Source: an uncultured Victivallis sp. (lineage in GTDB: Bacteria; Verrucomicrobiota; Lentisphaeria; Victivallales; Victivallaceae). From it: 64,000 nucleotides of DNA. A program made the position numbers and the translations under genes. The notes below the pieces were generated by a model. The model saw only the letters and a program-made list of their open reading frames with translations, made no database searches and had not been told where the DNA came from. Positions 59,388 through 64,000 of this stretch are shown here, one piece after another. How positions within the stretch are numbered: the stretch's first letter is position 1; the number at the start of each line of letters is the position of its first letter. The stretch lies in assembly GCA_944389815.1 (NCBI GenBank), contig CALXNS010000076.1, positions 1-64,000 on the forward strand. The letters are read 5' to 3'.

Positions 59388-61217
59388 TTACTTTTTGGGG
59401 AGCAGCGCCGGATCCGGCGGGATGTTCATGAGCCGCAGGAGCCGTTCTCCGACCGCGCGGAAGGTCGGCGCCGCCACCGTCGAGCCGTAATAGGCGCCTT
59501 TGGGTTCGTCCATGGTGACAAGCATCACAAATGCCGGATCTCGGGCGGGGACGAAGCCGACGAAACTTGAGAAATATTTTCCCGAAGCATAACCGTGTCC
59601 CGGGATATATTTTCTGCTGGTTCCGGTTTTGCCCGCCACTTCATATCCGGGGATCGCCGCCTTCACCGCGGTGCCGCCGGTTTTCGTAACCATTGTCATC
59701 ATCTCCACCAGCGTCTGGTGGGCCGCCGGGTGTTCGAACATCTGAACCGGCGGCGGCGTCTTCACCTTGACCGTTTCTCCTGTGGCGGGGTCCTCCACGC
59801 GATCGACCAGCCGCAGCGTCGGCAGCCAGCCGTGATTGGCCAGCGCGCAATAGGCGCGCAGCATCTGAAGCGGCGAAACCCGTACCCCGTATCCGATGGG
59901 GAATCGGGTGATCGACAATCCGTCCCAGCGTTTCACCTTCGGCAGAAGTCCGGCGGTCTCCAGCGGGAAAGGCAATCCGGTTTTCTGACCGAAGCCGAAG
60001 GAGGAGAGCGCCTGGTAAACCTTTTCCTCGCCGAGGAGGAGGGCCACTTTGGCGGTGCCGATGTTGCTCGATTTCTGAATGACACCGGCGACGGTCAGCG
60101 TATCGTAGGGATGGGAGTCGCGCAGCGGCCGCCCCAGATAGAACCAGGTTCCCTTGTCGCAGTCGATGACGGTGTCGGCAGTCACGTACCCCCAGTCGAG
60201 CGCTTTTCCGATGGTGAAGGGTTTGATGATCGAACCCGGTTCGATGCCGTCTTCGGCGATTCGGGTGCGGGCCGCTTCCGGGGTGAAGGTCGAGCGGACG
60301 TTCGGGTCGAAATTCGGCCGCTGGGCGATGGCGAGAATGTTTCCGGTTTTCGGGTCGGCGATTGCCGCGTAGAGCGTGGCCGGGCGCCATTCGGCGAAGG
60401 CGGCGTCGAGCTCCTCCTCCAGAATCGCCTGAATGGGTTCGCTGATGGTGAGGTAGACGTTGTGGCCGTCGCGGCTCTCCTGGAATTCGCGCATGCCGTA
60501 GGGGAGGGGGCGTCCGGTGCGGTCGCGTTCGAAACGTTCCCTGCCGCGGGCGGCGGTCATCTGGGTGTCGTAATATTTTTCCAGACCGATCTGGGCGATG
60601 CTGGCGTCGTTGACGACGTTGGTGTAACCGAGGACGTTGGCCAGCATCCGGCCTTTGGGATAGATGCGCATGTAACCGTCGGAAAAGGTCAGAACGTTGT
60701 TGATTTTGTTGACCTTGACCTGTTCCTTGAGTTTTTCGGCGACGTCAAGCGGGACGTTGCGGGCGATGACGGCGTAACGGTTGGGAAGAAGTTCCGCTTT
60801 GCCGTTTTCACCGATGACCGGATTGCCGTCCTTGTCGCGCCGGAAACGGGTGGGGGAGAGCTTCTGATAGAATTCGTCATAACTATCTTCGAAGGTGCGT
60901 GAAAGCAGAAAGGCAAGTTTACGGCGTTTACTCTGATCGTCGGGCCGTTTGGGGTTGCGCAGATTCATCGGGTCGGCGACGATGTGGACGCAGGGGATGT
61001 TGCTTACGAGCAGATTTCCGGAAACGTCGTAAATTTCGCCGCGCTTGCCGCTGGTCACGCGCGTGGTGGTGTAACGGGCACGCGCTTTTTCCAGATATTC
61101 CTGATGGTCGCGTATCTGAATGACGTAGAGCCGGACGATCAGTGCCACGGCGAGCGGCACCAGAAGGAACGTCAACCATTTCATCCGGATTCGGATGGTG
61201 TCGTTGTTGCTCAACAT
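59388..61217 (-). CDS. ftsI: Septal penicillin-binding protein, FtsI/PBP3 type
   Basis: 609 residues. One N-terminal membrane helix (WLTFLLVPLAVALIVRLYVIQ), a dimerisation domain (GKRGEIYDVSGNLLVSN), then the transpeptidase: active-site S329 in EPGSIIKPF (S-x-x-K), second motif KSSN, third motif KTGTSRK. It crosslinks septal peptidoglycan in the periplasm. A PASTA domain is absent. Located 42 bp after ftsL in the division cluster, in the expected order. Confidence 0.94.
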   Translation of the reverse strand: MLSNNDTIRIRMKWLTFLLVPLAVALIVRLYVIQIRDHQEYLEKARARYTTTRVTSGKRGEIYDVSGNLLVSNIPCVHIVADPMNLRNPKRPDDQSKRRKLAFLLSRTFEDSYDEFYQKLSPTRFRRDKDGNPVIGENGKAELLPNRYAVIARNVPLDVAEKLKEQVKVNKINNVLTFSDGYMRIYPKGRMLANVLGYTNVVNDASIAQIGLEKYYDTQMTAARGRERFERDRTGRPLPYGMREFQESRDGHNVYLTISEPIQAILEEELDAAFAEWRPATLYAAIADPKTGNILAIAQRPNFDPNVRSTFTPEAARTRIAEDGIEPGSIIKPFTIGKALDWGYVTADTVIDCDKGTWFYLGRPLRDSHPYDTLTVAGVIQKSSNIGTAKVALLLGEEKVYQALSSFGFGQKTGLPFPLETAGLLPKVKRWDGLSITRFPIGYGVRVSPLQMLRAYCALANHGWLPTLRLVDRVEDPATGETVKVKTPPPVQMFEHPAAHQTLVEMMTMVTKTGGTAVKAAIPGYEVAGKTGTSRKYIPGHGYASGKYFSSFVGFVPARDPAFVMLVTMDEPKGAYYGSTVAAPTFRAVGERLLRLMNIPPDPALLPKK

Positions 61218-61259
61218 CGGTGCCGCATTTCCTTTATCGGGTTCAGAGAAAACGCCCCG

Positions 61260-61721
61260 TCAGTTGCGGCTGACCCGCCGGAGCGGCGTTTGCGGCACCG
61301 TTCCCGGAGCGGGAGCTGCCGGGTTGAAATTCGAAGCGTTTTCAAGCGGAATCACCGCGGCCTGCGCGGGAGAGAGCACGGCGATGTTGGCGACCTGGCC
61401 GGGGGCGGGTTCGCGCAGGTCGAGATCGAAACGCAGAATCATCGCGCGGATGTGCGGCCAGGCGCTCAACTGTTCCTTGTGGATGCGCAACTGTTCGATC
61501 TCCCGGATGGTGCGGCTCAACTGCTGGCGGTTGTTCAGAATGGCGCGTTCGGTCTCGGCGATTTTCTGGTTGAGGTAGATGTAATAATCGACCAGCCCGG
61601 TCAGGATGGCGAGCATCACCAGGAATTTCAACCCGGTCAGCAGCATGCCGCCGATCGGGGCGGTTTGGTTCCGTGCCTGACGGCGCGGTTTGTTTTTCAT
61701 TTTTCCGGATTGAATGTTCAT
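61260..61721 (-). CDS. ftsL: FtsL-like division protein
   Basis: 153 residues with a short basic N-terminus, one membrane helix (GGMLLTGLKFLVMLAILTGLVDYYIYL) and a coiled coil (NQKIAETERAILNNRQQLSRTIREIEQLRIHKEQL), then WPHIRAMILRFDLDLREPAPGQV and a Pro/Ala-rich tail. Sequence alone would not name it; position between rsmH and ftsI and the bitopic coiled-coil build are typical of FtsL. The tail is longer than in E. coli FtsL (121 residues). Confidence 0.8.
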   Translation of the reverse strand: MNIQSGKMKNKPRRQARNQTAPIGGMLLTGLKFLVMLAILTGLVDYYIYLNQKIAETERAILNNRQQLSRTIREIEQLRIHKEQLSAWPHIRAMILRFDLDLREPAPGQVANIAVLSPAQAAVIPLENASNFNPAAPAPGTVPQTPLRRVSRN

Positions 61722-61739
61722 TTTACCCAGGTATTCCAG

Positions 61740-62681
61740 TTAAATCACCTTTTCCGCCGCCCGCAGTTTAGCGCAGGCGGCCCGACGGTTTTCCTTTAAT
61801 TCGTCAGGCTGCGCGGTCAACGCTTTCCGCGTCAGGATCCGCAACGTCGGAACCTTGCCGCAGACGCACACCGGCAATCCCGGCGGACAACTGCAGCTTG
61901 CCGCTTCGTCGCGGAAAAAATTCTTCACGATCCGGTCTTCCAGCGAATGAAACGAAATCACCGCAATCCGACCGTTCTTCTTCAACAACCGCACCGCTTC
62001 GGGCAGCGCGGTTTCCAACTCCGTCAATTCCCCGTTCACCGCGATCCTCAGCGCCTGAAACGGCAGCGTCGGCGACGGCAGCCGTCCCGGGCGCGCATGT
62101 CCGAGAACTTCATCGCACAACGCGGCGAAATCCGCCGTCGTCGCGAAGGGTTTCGTTTCGCGCGCGGCGACGATCGCCGCCGCAAGTTTCCGCGATTTCG
62201 GCACTTCACCGTAAACGCGGAACACCCGTTCCAGCTCCGCTTCCGCGGAGAAATTCAAAAGCCGGCTCGCCGTCAACGGCGACCGTCGATCCATGCGCAT
62301 ATCCAGCGGACCATCGCTCCGCCAGGAAAATCCCCGTTCCGGGGAATCCAGCTGCGGCGACGATACTCCGATATCCAGCAGTACGCCGTCCACCTCGCTC
62401 CAACCGATGTCGGCGGCGATCGCACTCATCGCCGAATAATCGCCGCGAATGAGTTTGACCCGTTCTCCGGCGAAGGCGAGTTTCTCCTTCGCCGCCGCCA
62501 GCGCCGCGTCGTCGCGGTCGATGCCGAGCACCTCCAGCTGCGGAAAACGCTGCAGCAGAAGTGCACTGTGCCCGCCGCCGCCGACGGTTCCGTCGATCAG
62601 CCGCGCCTGTCCGGAGGGGAAATCAAAAGACGCCGCCACCTCCCGGTAAAGTACCGGTATGTGGAAGAATGTGTCCGTCAT
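61740..62681 (-). CDS. rsmH: 16S rRNA (cytosine-1402-N4)-methyltransferase
   Basis: 313 residues from ATG 62681 (MTDTFFHIPVLYREV), the family N-terminus; the frame extends over mraZ and that part is a shadow. SAM-binding motif IDGTVGGGGHSALLL, then VLLDIGVSSPQLDSPERGFSWR, DGPLDMRMD, LPFQALRIAVNGEL and ISFHSLEDRIVKNFF are hallmark RsmH blocks. A Cys-rich stretch (CSCPPGLPVCVC) near the C-terminus is common in the family. It lies 17 bp after mraZ. Confidence 0.97.
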   Translation of the reverse strand: MTDTFFHIPVLYREVAASFDFPSGQARLIDGTVGGGGHSALLLQRFPQLEVLGIDRDDAALAAAKEKLAFAGERVKLIRGDYSAMSAIAADIGWSEVDGVLLDIGVSSPQLDSPERGFSWRSDGPLDMRMDRRSPLTASRLLNFSAEAELERVFRVYGEVPKSRKLAAAIVAARETKPFATTADFAALCDEVLGHARPGRLPSPTLPFQALRIAVNGELTELETALPEAVRLLKKNGRIAVISFHSLEDRIVKNFFRDEAASCSCPPGLPVCVCGKVPTLRILTRKALTAQPDELKENRRAACAKLRAAEKVI

Positions 62682-62698
62682 ACCTGATTGCCCTCCGA

Positions 62699-63163
62699 TC
62701 AGGCGAAGTCGACGACTCCGTCGCTGATCTTCTGAATCTCGTCCAGATACATATCCAGGCCCGTTCCATTGTCGGGCGACTGCCAATTCTGCGGCGCACA
62801 GAGCCGGATGTGCGTCAAAGCGCCGATCAATTTGAGCTGATTGCCCACCTCGATGCCGTCGAGCATTTTCCGGTCGAGCGCGATGCGCCCCTGCCGGTCG
62901 CAGCGGCACTGCCGCGACGACGCGCCGAGCCGGGCGAACGCCATCTGCATTTTCGGGTTCGCGATCGCCAGTTTCTTCGCCTTGTTCACGAACTCCATGA
63001 ATGTCGCCAGCGGGAGCAGCACCAGCGCCTTGTCGCGCGCCGGAATCAGGACCAGTTCGGTTTCTCCCTCACGGTTCCGCCAGTCGCTCGGCAGCGTGAC
63101 ACGGCACTGGCTGTCCAATGCATGCTCGTATTCACCGAGATAAAGTTCCGAACCCTGATTCAT
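62699..63163 (-). CDS. mraZ: Transcriptional regulator MraZ
   Basis: 154 residues with the two AbrB-like half-domains and their D-x-x-x-R motifs: HALDSQCRVTLPSDWR near the N-terminus and RQCRCDRQGRIALDRKM in the second half. MraZ binds repeats upstream of its own gene and regulates the division cluster. It is the first gene of mraZ-rsmH-ftsL-ftsI-murC. Confidence 0.95.
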   Translation of the reverse strand: MNQGSELYLGEYEHALDSQCRVTLPSDWRNREGETELVLIPARDKALVLLPLATFMEFVNKAKKLAIANPKMQMAFARLGASSRQCRCDRQGRIALDRKMLDGIEVGNQLKLIGALTHIRLCAPQNWQSPDNGTGLDMYLDEIQKISDGVVDFA

Positions 63164-63197
63164 ACCTTTTTGTTCCTAATCCTCCCTACTCTTACCT

Positions 63198-63226
63198 ATT
63201 GTACCACAAAAGCGGCCTGAATGCAA
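63198..63226 (-). promoter_or_regulatory. Promoter of the division cluster
   Basis: On the minus strand TTGCAT (63221-63226), 17 bp, TACAAT (63198-63203). The leader holds GTAAGAGTAGGGAGGATTAGG; its G-rich repeats might be MraZ-binding sites, which is inference. Confidence 0.6.
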
Positions 63227-63308
63227 CCCGGAAAGAGATTTTTTTCGAAAAATTTGATATATTTCCGTTCCGGGTTGAAGAAATGGGGAAAAACGGAAAT
63301 TGAAAAGC

Positions 63309-63336
63309 TTTACATTTGCCGTTTTGAGATTATAAT
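63309..63336 (+). promoter_or_regulatory. Promoter of the flavoprotein gene
   Basis: TTTACA (63309-63314), 16 bp, TATAAT (63331-63336), about 30 bp before ATG 63367, with AGGAGG as ribosome-binding site. Confidence 0.6.
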
Positions 63337-63366
63337 TGATGTGAAACTGCATGAGGAGGCGTGACG

Positions 63367-64000
63367 ATGTCGAAGTTGAAATTTGATCTGATTGTCGTGG
63401 GAGCCGGGGTTGCTGGAATTGCCGGTGCGATCGCCGCCGCCCGGCGTGGGCTGCGCGTGGTGCTGCTGGAGAAAACACTGCTGACCGGCGGACTGGCGAC
63501 GGGCGGGAACGTCAATATCTATCTGCCGCTCTGCGACGGGAACGGCACGCAGGTGTCGTTCGGGATCACCGCGGAGATGCTGCACAATTCGCTTCGATAC
63601 GGTCCCGGGGAAATTCCGGGCGACTGGAACCATCGCGCCCCGGGGGGAGGAGTGCACGGTCGTTATCAGGCGCCGTTCGCACCGGCGTCGTTCACACTGG
63701 CGCTGGATGAGATGCTTGAAGAGGCCGGCGTCGAACTCTGGCTCGATACCGTTCTGATCGGCGTGCGGCGGGAGAACCGGCACTTGACTGCGGTTGAGGT
63801 GTTCAACAAAAGCGGCCGTCTGGAGCTGGAGGGATCGTATTTCATCGATGCGACCGGCGACGCCGATCTGGCACTTCTGGCGCAACTTCCCTGCCGGAAC
63901 GGCGCGAATGCGCTCGCTTCGTGGACGCTGGAATACCGGCGCGGTGCACCAGGGCTGGCGGAACACTGCACCGTGGAGATGCGCGGGTTTGCCGATGCGC
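63367..64000 (+). CDS. FAD-dependent oxidoreductase, 3' end cut by window edge
   Basis: The first 211 residues are visible. A dinucleotide-binding fold opens the protein (FDLIVVGAGVAGIAGAIAAARRGLRVVLLEK), followed by TGGLATGGNVNIYLPLCDG and, later, YFIDATGDADLALLAQLPC. This is the pattern of the FAD_oxidored family (pfam12831 type), which in PVC bacteria is often found beside sugar-degradation genes. Substrate unknown. It is divergent from mraZ with a 203-bp gap containing both promoters. Confidence 0.85.
   Translation, partial: MSKLKFDLIVVGAGVAGIAGAIAAARRGLRVVLLEKTLLTGGLATGGNVNIYLPLCDGNGTQVSFGITAEMLHNSLRYGPGEIPGDWNHRAPGGGVHGRYQAPFAPASFTLALDEMLEEAGVELWLDTVLIGVRRENRHLTAVEVFNKSGRLELEGSYFIDATGDADLALLAQLPCRNGANALASWTLEYRRGAPGLAEHCTVEMRGFADA

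Overview
The window looks like chromosomal DNA of an anaerobic, polysaccharide-degrading bacterium of the Lentisphaerota (Victivallis-like) or a close PVC relative. The grounds are four copies of the FTLIELL...[15 protein letters not shown] prepilin-like protein typical of that group, many secreted glycoside hydrolases each beside its own regulator, a sulfide-dependent (His-type) thiazole synthase suited to anoxic life, and a meso-DAP dehydrogenase. This placement comes from reading gene content; no database search was run.

Layout. 1-4462 (minus): GntR-type regulator, prepilin-like protein, secreted clan-A glycosidase (cut by the left edge). 4509-10401 (minus): GntR-type regulator, prepilin-like protein, small carbohydrate-binding-like protein, secreted clan-A glycosidase, GH130 phosphorylase, with ATGA overlaps. 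10488-17675: uvrB, WbuC-like cupin, another GntR-type regulator, and two large membrane proteins (DUF2079 and a glycosyltransferase-39-like protein). 17655-23203 (minus): three TadE/TadG-like pilus proteins co-transcribed with glycerate kinase and cinA. 23353-27142: acyl-CoA synthetase, diaminopimelate dehydrogenase, Thi4-type thiazole synthase. 27312-33735 (plus): GntR-type regulator, L-fucose isomerase, GH151-like putative alpha-L-fucosidase and an M14 peptidase, a fucose locus. 33812-41327 (minus): LacI regulator, prepilin-like protein and two tandem paralogous multidomain GH84-like enzymes; two promoters carry the same operator arrangement. 41362-44068: a decayed ISL3-family element, a beta-propeller glycosidase gene and a second ISL3 remnant. 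44304-51109: divergent LacI regulator, prepilin-like protein, GH39-like enzyme and GH42 beta-galactosidase. 51242-57765: FGAM synthase, a short sigma-70 factor, Dus, an AraC regulator with a PocR-like sensor, GDPD. 57741-63226 (minus): a shortened division and cell-wall cluster mraZ-rsmH-ftsL-ftsI-murC. 63367 to the end: a flavoprotein cut by the right edge.

How they work together. The recurring theme is a cassette of one sugar-responsive regulator, one prepilin-like protein with a C-terminal H-x9-DG-type motif, and one or more exported glycosidases, seen four times with different enzymes and different regulator classes (GntR or LacI). All four prepilin-like proteins keep Glu+5 but lack the Gly(-1) that ordinary prepilin peptidases need. 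This suggests a Lentisphaerota-type counterpart of polysaccharide utilization loci in which a membrane-anchored pseudopilin is part of each substrate-specific set. The role of the pseudopilin is not known and is the most interesting question here. Regulatory reading is unusually good: several TTGACA-17-TATAAT promoters have palindromes placed directly on or after the -10 box.
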